Part shown: in pieces, positions 8,121 through 14,360 of the stretch
How the letters are laid out: each line of letters begins with the position of its first letter
Position numbering within the stretch: position 1 is the stretch's first letter
NCBI GenBank assembly: GCA_002291875.1
Contig: DBAV01000058.1
Span: 1 to 19,631, forward strand
Origin: Hyphomonadaceae bacterium UBA1001
GTDB lineage: Bacteria; Pseudomonadota; Alphaproteobacteria; Caulobacterales; Aquidulcibacteraceae
Length of the DNA: 19,631 bases
Reading direction: 5' to 3'
Program-made: the position numbers and the translations under genes
Notes under the pieces: model-generated
Told to the model about the DNA's origin: nothing
The model's input: only the letters and a program-made list of their open reading frames with translations
The model's database searches: none

Positions 8121-8128
8121 TTAACCAT
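8121..8128 (+). promoter_or_regulatory. TTAACCAT box resembling a CtrA site
   Basis: TTAACCAT matches the short CtrA-type motif described in Caulobacter. It lies about 170 bases upstream of the SIMPL start and about 470 upstream of the hydrolase. A single 8-mer occurs by chance now and then, so this is only a candidate, supported mildly by the scarcity of TTAA words in such GC-rich DNA. Confidence 0.3.
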
Positions 8129-8147
8129 CGTTGCCGCGATTTTGCAT

Positions 8148-8172
8148 TGCACGATGCGCCTCGAATCGTGCA
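8148..8172. promoter_or_regulatory. Perfect 8-base inverted repeat, candidate operator
   Basis: TGCACGAT (8148-8155) and ATCGTGCA (8165-8172) form a perfect inverted repeat with a 9-base spacer. A further partial half-site, GTCGTGCA, follows at 8181-8188, and another GTGCAC lies near 8240. Half-sites two helical turns apart would suit a dimeric regulator. The regulator is unknown. Confidence 0.4.
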
Positions 8173-8249
8173 CCCGAGAGGTCGTGCATTTCCACCCTGT
8201 GGGCGTGGCCCTGCGGGCGCACCCAGGCTGATATTGTGGTGCACAAATC

Positions 8250-8277
8250 GGAATTAGGGCGAGAATGCCTTAATTTC
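8250..8277. promoter_or_regulatory. AT-rich imperfect inverted repeat, candidate promoter/operator
   Basis: GGAATTAGGGC (8250-8260) and GCCTTAATTTC (8267-8277) are inverted with 9 of 11 positions matching, around a 6-base spacer. It sits in the most AT-rich part of the gap, just upstream of the palindrome at 8292, so a promoter with a regulator site is plausible. Confidence 0.35.
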
Positions 8278-8291
8278 GATCGCGCAATAAA

Positions 8292-8305
8292 CACCATATA
8301 TGGTG
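8292..8305. promoter_or_regulatory. Perfect 14-base palindrome CACCATATATGGTG
   Basis: The sequence reads CACCATA|TATGGTG, a perfect palindrome with an AT core in otherwise GC-rich DNA. TATATG within it could act as a -10 element on the plus strand, although no good -35 element is visible at the right spacing. The binding protein is unknown. Confidence 0.4.
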
Positions 8306-8435
8306 GCTCTGTCACACACGGTCACGACATATGGGCGGAGAGACGCTTCCCGCGCTCACGTTCCCGTCAGATCGGGCGCCCCATTCTGGCCACATGACGT
8401 CGGAACAAGCCGCTCGTCCCCGACGGGGATCCGCC

Positions 8436-8495
8436 GGCGTGGCGGTCGGACGCGTGGAGGAGCGTCTCCGACGACACGCCAGACGGGACGTTTTT
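8436..8495 (+). other. Candidate structured RNA: long hairpin with GGAGGA in the loop, then T5
   Basis: Bases 8436-8441 (GGCGTG) pair with 8475-8480 (CACGCC), 8445-8450 (GTCGGA) with 8467-8472 (TCCGAC), and 8451-8453 with 8462-8464. The terminal loop 8454-8461 reads GTGGAGGA. A run of five T follows at 8491-8495, ten bases after the stem. It could be a leader element of the downstream hydrolase or a small RNA; on the opposite strand the loop would show CCTCC. Only the pairing is observed; expression is inferred. Confidence 0.3.
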
Positions 8496-8593
8496 CCGGC
8501 CTTCCGCCGGGTCAGAGTGTCCGCTCCGGTATGCACGAATGCGATGGCTCGTGCGCCGGACCGGCCAAGAGGCGAGGAACATCGCCCGGCCGG

Positions 8594-8608
8594 TTAAACG
8601 ATGGTTAG
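8594..8608 (+). promoter_or_regulatory. TTAA-N7-TTAG box resembling a CtrA site, over the hydrolase start
   Basis: TTAA (8594-8597), seven bases, then TTAG (8605-8608) differs at one position from the TTAA-N7-TTAA consensus of CtrA. The reverse strand also reads CTAACCAT. It overlaps ATG 8601, which would be odd if translation began there but sensible if the hydrolase starts downstream at 8637 or 8655. Confidence 0.35.
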
Positions 8609-9785
8609 GGGTGTTACCGTGATCCTGCAGAGGCTTATGCAGATTGCGCACGCCATGTCCGAAGAGCTGAGGCAGGACGCCGACCGGGCGTCGGCCCGTG
8701 CACGTCAGGCCGCCACCGCGCTGGCCTGTGTGGCCGTTGCGGCGGGCGCCATGCCCGTAATGGCGCATCGCGCCGAAGAGCAGCGACAGGACATCGGTGC
8801 GCAGGAACGCAGCGAGGCGCTGCTGGCGGAACTGGAACGCGCGGGATCGCGTGCACCGGACGTCGATGGGCTCTATCTCGCCAATCTCGAGGCGCCCGGC
8901 AACGCGCTGCGCGGCGCCCAGTACAGCTTTCAGGGGCAATTGGTCGAGGCGCCGGTCATTCAGGCGGCCGCCACCGGCAACATCCAGCGCCCCCTGCGCG
9001 GTGGCCTCATCGGTGAGACGCCGACCTGGAAGTACAATCCCGAGACCGAGCTGCACTGCCTGTCCCAGGCCGTCTATTATGAGGCCAGGGGCGAGTCGTT
9101 GAACGGGCAGTATGCGGTGGCCGAAGTGGTCATCAACCGCGTCCGCTCGCGGCACTATCCCGACTCCATCTGCGGGGTGGTGTTCCAGGGCTCGTATCGA
9201 CGCACCGGCTGCCAGTTCACCTTCACCTGCGACGGATCGCTGCGGCGCACGCCGCGCGGCGCACCGTGGGAGCGGGCCCAGCGTGTGGCGCGCGACGTGA
9301 TCGCAGGCGCGGTGCCCCAGCGCACCGGGGGCGCCACCCACTATCACACCGACTGGGTCGACCCGCACTGGAACAGCTCGCTGATCGAGACGACCCGGAT
9401 CGGCACCCACATCTTCTATCGCATGCCGCGCAATTCCGAGCGCGCGCTCTATGCCTCCAGCCGGCGCGGTGACCTTCTGGTGGCCGCTGCGGCCCTGACC
9501 GGTGCGGATGCGGCGGCCACGCCCACCCTCGACGGGGTGCCGCTGGAATCGCTGGTGGTTCCGGTCGAGGCGCCGCCCGCCGGTGCGCTGCCGCCGGGAT
9601 CGGCGCCCATGGGTGCGGCCCCGGTCGAGGTGTCCGCAACCGCCCTGCCGACCGCGATCGAGCCCGATTTGCTGCCCCCGGCCGCACCGGCGCCCGAAAT
9701 CGTCCCCCCAGCGCCGGCAACGGCTCCGGCGGGTGTCCCCGAAGCCTCAGCCCCCCTCGCCGCCGACGCCGCCGTCATCGGCTGA
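8601..9785 (+). CDS. SleB/CwlJ-type cell wall hydrolase
   Basis: A 394-residue envelope protein with a Hydrolase_2 (SleB-like) domain at about residues 150-275, expected to cleave peptidoglycan glycan strands. Motifs: LSQAVYYEARGES with probable catalytic Glu161, VAEVVINRV (173-181), CQFTFTCDG (204-212), and THYHTDWVDPHWNSS (246-260) leading to IGTHIFYRMP. Residues 38-55 are hydrophobic and end VMA before His56, which fits a signal peptide or anchor. The last 100 residues are an Ala/Pro-rich tail without domain features. Start choice is uncertain: ATG 8601 gives the longest frame but no ribosome binding site and lies in a CtrA-like box. GTG 8619 has AGGGG upstream, ATG 8637 has AGAGG close by, and ATG 8655 gives the most ordinary signal peptide. 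A role in cell division or growth is inferred from family and the box. Confidence 0.88.
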   Translation: MVRGVTVILQRLMQIAHAMSEELRQDADRASARARQAATALACVAVAAGAMPVMAHRAEEQRQDIGAQERSEALLAELERAGSRAPDVDGLYLANLEAPGNALRGAQYSFQGQLVEAPVIQAAATGNIQRPLRGGLIGETPTWKYNPETELHCLSQAVYYEARGESLNGQYAVAEVVINRVRSRHYPDSICGVVFQGSYRRTGCQFTFTCDGSLRRTPRGAPWERAQRVARDVIAGAVPQRTGGATHYHTDWVDPHWNSSLIETTRIGTHIFYRMPRNSERALYASSRRGDLLVAAAALTGADAAATPTLDGVPLESLVVPVEAPPAGALPPGSAPMGAAPVEVSATALPTAIEPDLLPPAAPAPEIVPPAPATAPAGVPEASAPLAADAAVIG

Positions 9786-9834
9786 CAGGCGCGCGCTTAC
9801 CTGGGTTGGGCCTTATGGGGCCGCGTGCGTGTCC

Positions 9835-9870
9835 GGAGCACCATCATGCGGGCCTGGAAGCCCGCGCTCC
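9835..9870 (-). repeat. Single copy of the GGAGC...GCTCC palindromic repeat
   Basis: GGAGC (9835-9839) and GCTCC (9866-9870) flank GCGGGC-CTGGAA-GCCCGC. Read on the minus strand it gives GGAGCGCGGGCTTCCAGG, closely matching the left half of each unit in the array at 15923-16268. It sits between the convergent ends of the cell wall hydrolase and the HTH gene. Confidence 0.7.
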
Positions 9871-9897
9871 GGTCGGTGTGCCGGTTGAACACGGGGA

Positions 9898-10149
9898 CTA
9901 TTCCGCGGCCTCGCGCGGGACCTCGTCGTCGTCCATTTCGTCGTGTTCGGGCGTCCATTCCAGAAGGTCGGCCGGCTGGCAATCCAGCGCGCGGCAAAGC
10001 GCGTCCAGCGTCGAGAAGCGGATGGCGCGGGCCTTGCCCGTCTTCAGGATCGACAGGTTCGCCAGCGTGACGCCCACCGCCTCGGACAGCTCGGTCAGCG
10101 TCATCCGACGCTCCTGCAGCATGCGGTCGAGCGTCACGCGGATCGCCAT
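9898..10149 (-). CDS. Small Cro/CI (XRE)-type HTH regulator
   Basis: An 83-residue DNA-binding protein of the compact YozG-like Cro/CI type. The helix-turn-helix covers residues about 15-45: MTLTELSEAVGVTLANLSIL followed by KTGKARAIRFSTLDALCRAL, and DCQPADLLEW is the usual end of this family. The last 14 residues are acidic (EHDEMDDDEVPREAAE). Its ATG shares one base with the TGA of the upstream DUF2975 gene (TGATG at 10151-10147), so the two are almost certainly co-transcribed and translationally coupled. In the DUF2975 families I know, this gene pairing is recurrent. The HTH protein probably regulates its own operon and may be controlled by the membrane protein; target sites are unknown. 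The inverted repeat at 10789-10801 is one candidate operator. Confidence 0.9.
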   Translation of the reverse strand: MAIRVTLDRMLQERRMTLTELSEAVGVTLANLSILKTGKARAIRFSTLDALCRALDCQPADLLEWTPEHDEMDDDEVPREAAE

Positions 10150-10721
10150 CAGACCGTCAGCTCCTGCTCTTCCCTGAGGCGCGAGCCTTCGCGGAACACC
10201 TCGGCCAGCACGAAGACGATCGCGACGCCCAGCCAGACCCCGATGTCGATCGAGGCCAGGGCTGCCACGCTCTGCCCCGGCGGCGGGCCCCACACCGACA
10301 CCGAAAGCGCCACCAGCCCGGCCCCAAGATAGCGGGCCAGCTCGATGGCCGCGAGCGCCAGCGCGATGCGCCGCAGGCGATGGACATTGGGCCGCTGGAA
10401 GGGATCGCGTGCGCGCACGGTCTCGAACACCCGCCGCAGCTGATCGGCGATCAGCCAGACCAGCGCCGCCAGCACGGTCGCGATCAGAATGCCCGGGCCG
10501 GTCAGCACCAGTCCGCGCGGATCGACCAGGCCCGGCGCCACCAGCGGCAGTACCACCGACACCACCGCCACCGCTGCCAGCACCACCGTCACCACCGGCG
10601 CCACCACCGACACCACCCGCAGCACGCGCACGGTCCATACCGCCACCGACTGGACAGCCGGCGCGGCCAGTCCTTCGGCCGGCTCGGAGCCGGGGCGCCG
10701 TGGGCTCATGCTGGCCACCAT
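10149..10721 (-). CDS. DUF2975 integral membrane protein
   Basis: A 190-residue inner-membrane protein with about four hydrophobic segments: residues roughly 30-60 (VLRVVSVVAPVVTVVLAAVA), 72-92 (VLTGPGILIATVLAALVWLI), 116-136 (LALAAIELARYLGAGLVALS) and 152-172 (IDIGVWLGVAIVFVLAEVFR). The cytosolic loop ADQLRRVFETVRARDPFQRPN with NVHRLRRIA matches the DUF2975 signature (F..I..G.PF...N..RLR). Function is unknown; the family often sits directly before a small YozG-type HTH gene, as here, suggesting a membrane-linked regulatory pair. ATG 10721 is chosen because GGGAGG lies five bases upstream; ATG 10709 is possible but less well supported. It is divergent from rdgB. Confidence 0.85.
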   Translation of the reverse strand: MVASMSPRRPGSEPAEGLAAPAVQSVAVWTVRVLRVVSVVAPVVTVVLAAVAVVSVVLPLVAPGLVDPRGLVLTGPGILIATVLAALVWLIADQLRRVFETVRARDPFQRPNVHRLRRIALALAAIELARYLGAGLVALSVSVWGPPPGQSVAALASIDIGVWLGVAIVFVLAEVFREGSRLREEQELTV

Positions 10722-10780
10722 CGAGGCCTCCCTGCTGACGCAGACCGTGGCGACGGTTCCGCTCGTGGTGGCATCACGCT

Positions 10781-10801
10781 AGGAGGATATCGATTTTCGA
10801 T
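10781..10801. promoter_or_regulatory. AGGAGG followed by ATCGA-TTT-TCGAT inverted repeat
   Basis: In the 98-base divergent gap, AGGAGG (10781-10786) is followed by ATCGA (10789-10793) and TCGAT (10797-10801), a perfect 5-base inverted repeat with a 3-base spacer. It could be an operator for the divergent DUF2975/HTH operon. AGGAGG has no ATG, GTG or TTG at normal spacing, but ATT at 10793 is in frame with rdgB. Confidence 0.4.
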
Positions 10802-10819
10802 CAAGAAAGACCTTGCTTG

Positions 10820-11428
10820 ATGCGCCTCGTGCCCGGTTCCACCCTGGTCCTTGCCAGCCACAATGCCGGCAAGCTGCGCGAGATCGGCGCCCTGGTCGCG
10901 CCCTGGCGGCTGGACGTGCGGGCAGCGTCGGATTTTGGCCTGCCCGAGCCTGCCGAAACCGAGAATACCTTTGAAGGCAATGCCCTGCTGAAAGCCCGCT
11001 TCAGCGCCCGGGGCAGCGGTCACACCGCGCTGGCCGACGATTCGGGACTGGTGGTGCCGGCATTGGATGGCGCACCGGGTGTGTGGTCGGCCGACTGGGC
11101 CGGGGTGCCGCGCGACTTTGGCAGGGCCATGGACAGGGTGCGGGCCGAACTGGCCGCGCGCGGCCAGGGTCAGGGCACACCGGCCCACTTCGTCTGCGTG
11201 CTGGCGCTGGCCAACTCCGATGGCCAGGAGGTGGTGTTCCGGGGCGAGGTGCACGGCACGCTGGCCTTTCCGCCCCGGGGCTCGCGCGGCTTTGGCTATG
11301 ATCCGATCTTTGTGCCCGATGGCCACGGCGAAACCTTTGGCGAGATGGACCCCGCGGCCAAGCACGCGATGTCGCATCGCGCGGCGGCGTTCGCGCGTCT
11401 GGTGGCCACCCTGGGGCCGCCGACATGA
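10820..11428 (+). CDS. rdgB: RdgB: XTP/dITP diphosphatase (Ham1 family)
   Basis: A 202-residue cytosolic house-cleaning enzyme that hydrolyses dITP, XTP and ITP to monophosphates and pyrophosphate, keeping deaminated purines out of DNA and RNA. Family motifs are all visible: LASHNAGKLREI (residues 11-22, Lys18 contacts phosphate), ETENTFEGNALLKA (46-59), LADDSGLVVPAL (71-82), GFGYDPIFVPD (157-167) and MSHRAAAFARL (184-194). The usual GVYSARYAG segment reads GVWSADWAG, a mild variation. ATG 10820 gives the normal N-terminal length; its ribosome binding site is weak. A TTG at 10817 and an ATT at 10793 preceded by a good AGGAGG are in frame. The stop overlaps the hemW start (ATGA), so the two genes form an operon. 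Confidence 0.95.
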   Translation: MRLVPGSTLVLASHNAGKLREIGALVAPWRLDVRAASDFGLPEPAETENTFEGNALLKARFSARGSGHTALADDSGLVVPALDGAPGVWSADWAGVPRDFGRAMDRVRAELAARGQGQGTPAHFVCVLALANSDGQEVVFRGEVHGTLAFPPRGSRGFGYDPIFVPDGHGETFGEMDPAAKHAMSHRAAAFARLVATLGPPT

Positions 11429-12588
11429 GTGTCCCCCTGGGGGTCTATGTCCACTGGCCGTTCTGTGCCCGCATCTGTCCCTATTGCGACTTCAACGTCC
11501 ATCGCGCCCGTGGCCAGGACACCGAGCCCCCGCTGGAGGCCATCCTGGCGGACCTGGCAGAACATCGGACGCGGCTGGGCCGGCGGCAGGTGCATTCGGT
11601 CTTTCTGGGCGGGGGCACGCCCAGCCTGATGCAGCCGCGCCAGGTCGCCCGGCTGCTGGAGGCGGTGCAGGCATTGTTCGGACTGGAAGCCGGCGCCGAG
11701 ATCGCGCTGGAGGCCAACCCGACCGACGCCGAGGCCGGTCGGTTCGCCGCACTGGCCGCCGCCGGTGTCGAGCGGGTGTCGCTGGGCGTCCAGGCGCTGG
11801 ACGATGAGGCCCTCAGTACTCTTGGACGCAATCACGGCGCGGCCGAGGCACGCGCAGCGGTGGCGCGCGCGCTGGACGCTTTCGCCCGGGTGTCGATCGA
11901 CCTGATCTATGCCCGGCCCGGCCAGTCGCCCCGGGCCTGGCAAGGCGAGCTTTCCGAGGCGGTTGCGCTGGGGGCTGGCCATGTGTCCGCCTATCAGCTG
12001 ACGATCGAGCCCGGCACCGCCTTCGAGCGGGCCGTGCGGCGCGGCGTGCTGACACCGCCGGACGCCGAGGTTGGCGCCGCACTCTGGGACGTCACCCAGT
12101 CGGTCCTCGAGCAGGCGGGTTACGATGCGTATGAAACCTCGAACCATGCCCGCACACCCGCCGACCGTTCACGCCACAACCTGGTGTACTGGCGCGGCCA
12201 AGACTGGATCGGGGTCGGGCCGGGTGCGCATGGAAGGCTGGTGCTGGGGCCGGTTGACGGCGGCGCCGTGCGCACCGCCACGCGCGCCGTCCTGCGCCCC
12301 GACGCCTATGTCGAGACGGTGCGCACCGCGGGGGTGGGCTGGGACACCATCGAAGCGCTGGATGCGCGTGCGTGCGCGCAGGAGCGCCTGCTGACCGGCC
12401 TGCGACTGGCCGAAGGTATGCCCCGGGACACCCTTCACCCCTGCGCGCTGGCAGTGCTGGACCGCCATGCCGCCGAGGGGTTGGTCGAAACCGTCGACGG
12501 CCGGGTGCGCATGACGCGGGCCGGCCGTATCCTGGCAGACCGGGTGGCCTTCGAGGCCGCCGCCGCCCTGCCCGACCCGATGCCCTAA
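11425..12588 (+). CDS. hemW: HemW: radical SAM haem chaperone family
   Basis: A 387-residue radical SAM protein. The [4Fe-4S] cluster motif is CARICPYC (Cys14, Cys18, Cys21), followed by FLGGGTPSLM (60-69), EANPTD (96-101), ERVSLGVQALDD (116-127) and SAYQLTIEPGTAF (188-200). HNLVYWRGQDWIGVGPGAHG (251-270) carries the HNxxYW motif that marks HemW (HemN-like) proteins. These are related to the oxygen-independent coproporphyrinogen oxidase HemN but lack that activity and are thought to bind and transfer haem. The start ATG overlaps the rdgB stop by four bases (11425-11428), implying translational coupling; rdgB-hemW is a common order in alphaproteobacteria. Its TAA overlaps by four bases with the 3' end of the opposite-strand gene. 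Confidence 0.95.
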   Translation: MSVPLGVYVHWPFCARICPYCDFNVHRARGQDTEPPLEAILADLAEHRTRLGRRQVHSVFLGGGTPSLMQPRQVARLLEAVQALFGLEAGAEIALEANPTDAEAGRFAALAAAGVERVSLGVQALDDEALSTLGRNHGAAEARAAVARALDAFARVSIDLIYARPGQSPRAWQGELSEAVALGAGHVSAYQLTIEPGTAFERAVRRGVLTPPDAEVGAALWDVTQSVLEQAGYDAYETSNHARTPADRSRHNLVYWRGQDWIGVGPGAHGRLVLGPVDGGAVRTATRAVLRPDAYVETVRTAGVGWDTIEALDARACAQERLLTGLRLAEGMPRDTLHPCALAVLDRHAAEGLVETVDGRVRMTRAGRILADRVAFEAAAALPDPMP

Positions 12589-13031
12589 CGTTCTTGCCAG
12601 CGCGAGATGCTGCCGGGGGTGGCCAGGCGCACCGCGGTGACACTGTCGGCATCCAGCGTCAGGTCCATCATCATGGTCTCGGTATCGCCCTGCGCCACCG
12701 GACGCAGCGTGCACGAAATGGTGCCCGCCCCTTCGCCCTCCAGACCGCGGCACTCTGCCTGCCCAGACGCCACCGCCCCGCGCAGGCGCTGACGGGCGTC
12801 AGTGGCGGTCATGCCGCGCAGGCTGCCGGTGTCGAAGCCCAGAAGGCTCGAGGCGCGCTGGAATGCCGGTTCAGCCAGCACAGGGGTTTGCACCGGCGCC
12901 ACCTCGGGCCGGTCGCCCTGGGCGGCGCGGTAGCGAAAGTCGACCCAGAAGGCCAGCACGCCCAGGGCCAGCAGGACCGCGAACATGGCCAGCATCCGGC
13001 GCGATCCGCGCGGTGAGGGAGGGGCTTTCAT
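12585..13031 (-). CDS. Hypothetical membrane-anchored protein
   Basis: I do not recognise the family. The 148-residue product has a short basic N-terminus (KAPPSPRGSRR), one hydrophobic segment at about residues 13-30 (MLAMFAVLLALGVLAFWV), and a predicted periplasmic domain. That domain contains two cysteines in ECRGLEGEGAGTISCTL (about 104-118) that could form a disulphide, and ends in a beta-rich stretch (MMMDLTLDADSVTAVRL). ATG 13031 has AGGAG six bases upstream on the minus strand. It is divergent from arfB and converges on hemW with a 4-base tail overlap, so the two transcripts must run into each other. An intact frame, a good ribosome binding site and ordinary composition support a real gene; function is unknown. 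Confidence 0.7.
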   Translation of the reverse strand: MKAPPSPRGSRRMLAMFAVLLALGVLAFWVDFRYRAAQGDRPEVAPVQTPVLAEPAFQRASSLLGFDTGSLRGMTATDARQRLRGAVASGQAECRGLEGEGAGTISCTLRPVAQGDTETMMMDLTLDADSVTAVRLATPGSISRWQER

Positions 13032-13112
13032 GCCCTGCTCCTACACTGCCGCCGCATGCGCCGCGAGAGTGCACCCTCGCATCGCGCCATGGGCTGGGTT
13101 AGGGCAGCGGTC

Positions 13113-13553
13113 ATGGACGACGTCGCTCGCATGGATCTGGGACAGGGCTGGAGCATACCGGCGGCCGCGGTCGAAGAACGCTTCGTGCGCGCCAGCGGCC
13201 CGGGCGGACAGAACGTCAACAAGGTCGCCAGCGCGGTGGAATTGCGTGTCGACGTGGCCGCGCTCGGCCTGGTCGAGGGCCCGCGCGAGCGGCTCGTCAC
13301 CCTCGCTGGCCGGCGCATCTCGCAAGAGGGTGTGCTGGTCATTGCGGCCCAACGGTTTCGCACCCAGGAGCGCAACCGGTCCGATGCGCGTGAACGGCTG
13401 CTCGAACTGCTTCTGCGCGCGCACGCACCGCCCCCGCCCGTACGGCGGATGACCAAGCCGTCGCGCGCCAAGGTGGCCGCCCGGCTGGACGAAAAGACGC
13501 GGCGCGGCGCGGTGAAGGCCACCCGCCGCGCCCGTCCTCAGATGGACGATTGA
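13113..13553 (+). CDS. arfB: ArfB (YaeJ): peptidyl-tRNA hydrolase for stalled ribosomes
   Basis: A 146-residue rescue factor that enters ribosomes stalled without a stop codon and releases the peptide. The class I release-factor GGQ motif is in RASGPGGQNVNKVAS (Gly31, Gly32, Gln33), preceded by the typical IPAAAVEERFV and followed by AVELRVDV and RRISQEGVLVI. The C-terminus is basic, KPSRAKVAARLDEKTRRGAV, matching the tail that occupies the empty mRNA channel. There is no codon-recognition domain, and length fits ArfB rather than RF1/RF2. Start choice: ATG 13113 is reasonable but its ribosome binding site is weak (AGGGCAGCGG); ATG 13131 is the alternative nearest the conserved part, and the frame is open to 13056. 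It converges on the OmpA gene with 13 bases between. Confidence 0.93.
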   Translation: MDDVARMDLGQGWSIPAAAVEERFVRASGPGGQNVNKVASAVELRVDVAALGLVEGPRERLVTLAGRRISQEGVLVIAAQRFRTQERNRSDARERLLELLLRAHAPPPPVRRMTKPSRAKVAARLDEKTRRGAVKATRRARPQMDD

Positions 13554-13566
13554 GCCGTCGGCGCGA

Positions 13567-14238
13567 TCACGCCACGACCGGGCGCAGCTTGATTTCGACG
13601 CGGCGGTTGGCGGCGCGACCCTGCTCGGTTTCGTTGGTGGCGACGGGCACACGCTCGCCCTCGCCGACGGTCACGATCCGCGCGGACTGCACGCCCGCGC
13701 CGACCAGCACCGAGGCCACCGATTCCGCGCGACGCTGGGACAGGTCCAGGTTGAACGCGTCCGAACCGACCGAGTCGGTGTGGCCGATCACGTCCACCGT
13801 GGTGGACTCGTACTGGCGCAGCGTCTCGGCGACCTGCTGCAGGGTCTGGCGGAATTGCGGGCGCACGTCGGCACTGCCGAACGCGAAGGTGATCCCGTCG
13901 GGCATGATCAGGGTGATCTCGTTTTCGGCGGTGCGTGCCACCTCGACGCCGCGGTCACGCATCTGTTCGCGCAGGCGCTCTTCCTGGTCGTTCATGTAGT
14001 CGCCGACCGCGGCCCCCGCGATGGCGCCGATGCCCGCGCCGATCAGGGCGTTGCGGCGGGTCTGCTCGCCGTCCGAGGTATTGGTCGCAGCGCCTGCGGC
14101 CGCACCGATGCCTGCGCCGATGATGGCACCGGTGGCGACACGGTTGGGCACGCGCTCGCCGGTCTGCGGGTCGATGGTGGTGCAGGCACCCAGCGCCAGC
14201 AGGCCGATGCTCGAGGCGATCAGGATGGTCTTTTGCAT
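13567..14238 (-). CDS. OmpA-family lipoprotein with glycine-zipper segment
   Basis: A 223-residue outer-membrane lipoprotein. Residues 1-19 form a lipoprotein signal with lipobox LGAC (Cys19). Residues about 36-80 are a double glycine zipper (GAIIGAGIGAAAGA, then ALIGAGIGAIAGAAVG), and 83-105 is a charged helix (NDQEERLREQMRDRGVEV). The OmpA-like peptidoglycan-binding domain follows: GITFAFGSADVRPQF, VDVIGHTDSVGSDAFN with the family-typical HTD, LSQRRAESVASVLV, and the C-terminal NRRVEIKLRP with the conserved Arg. It should tether the outer membrane to peptidoglycan through diaminopimelate. ATG 14238 has AAGGGA eight bases upstream. The same frame reads on upstream through the asparaginase gene, but that is antisense reading, not an extension. 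Confidence 0.93.
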   Translation of the reverse strand: MQKTILIASSIGLLALGACTTIDPQTGERVPNRVATGAIIGAGIGAAAGAATNTSDGEQTRRNALIGAGIGAIAGAAVGDYMNDQEERLREQMRDRGVEVARTAENEITLIMPDGITFAFGSADVRPQFRQTLQQVAETLRQYESTTVDVIGHTDSVGSDAFNLDLSQRRAESVASVLVGAGVQSARIVTVGEGERVPVATNETEQGRAANRRVEIKLRPVVA

Positions 14239-14360
14239 GTGATGTCCCTTTTCATGGCGGCGCCGGAGCGGGCGCTCACGCTGGCCCGCCAACGCCGTGA
14301 TGGGCGAATGGATGGACGGGCCCGGATGAACGCCGTGCCAACGCGCACTGAGCGGGCCAT

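Larger units (their letters stand above)
7951..8600. other. Long intergenic region rich in inverted repeats
   Basis: This 650-base divergent gap lies between the SIMPL gene and the cell wall hydrolase. Short frames exist, but none shows domain-like composition, a good ribosome binding site or a recognisable family, so I call no gene. The stretch 8225-8310 is clearly more AT-rich than its surroundings and contains several inverted repeats, so it probably holds promoters and operators. A candidate structured RNA follows at 8436-8495. Individual elements are listed separately. Confidence 0.6.

Noticed and set aside
8300..8608. Possible small protein of about 100 residues in the long gap
   Set aside because: It is Arg/Gly/Ser/Pro-rich with no ribosome binding site, no hydrophobic core and no motif. 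Overlapping frames of similar length exist in the same stretch.
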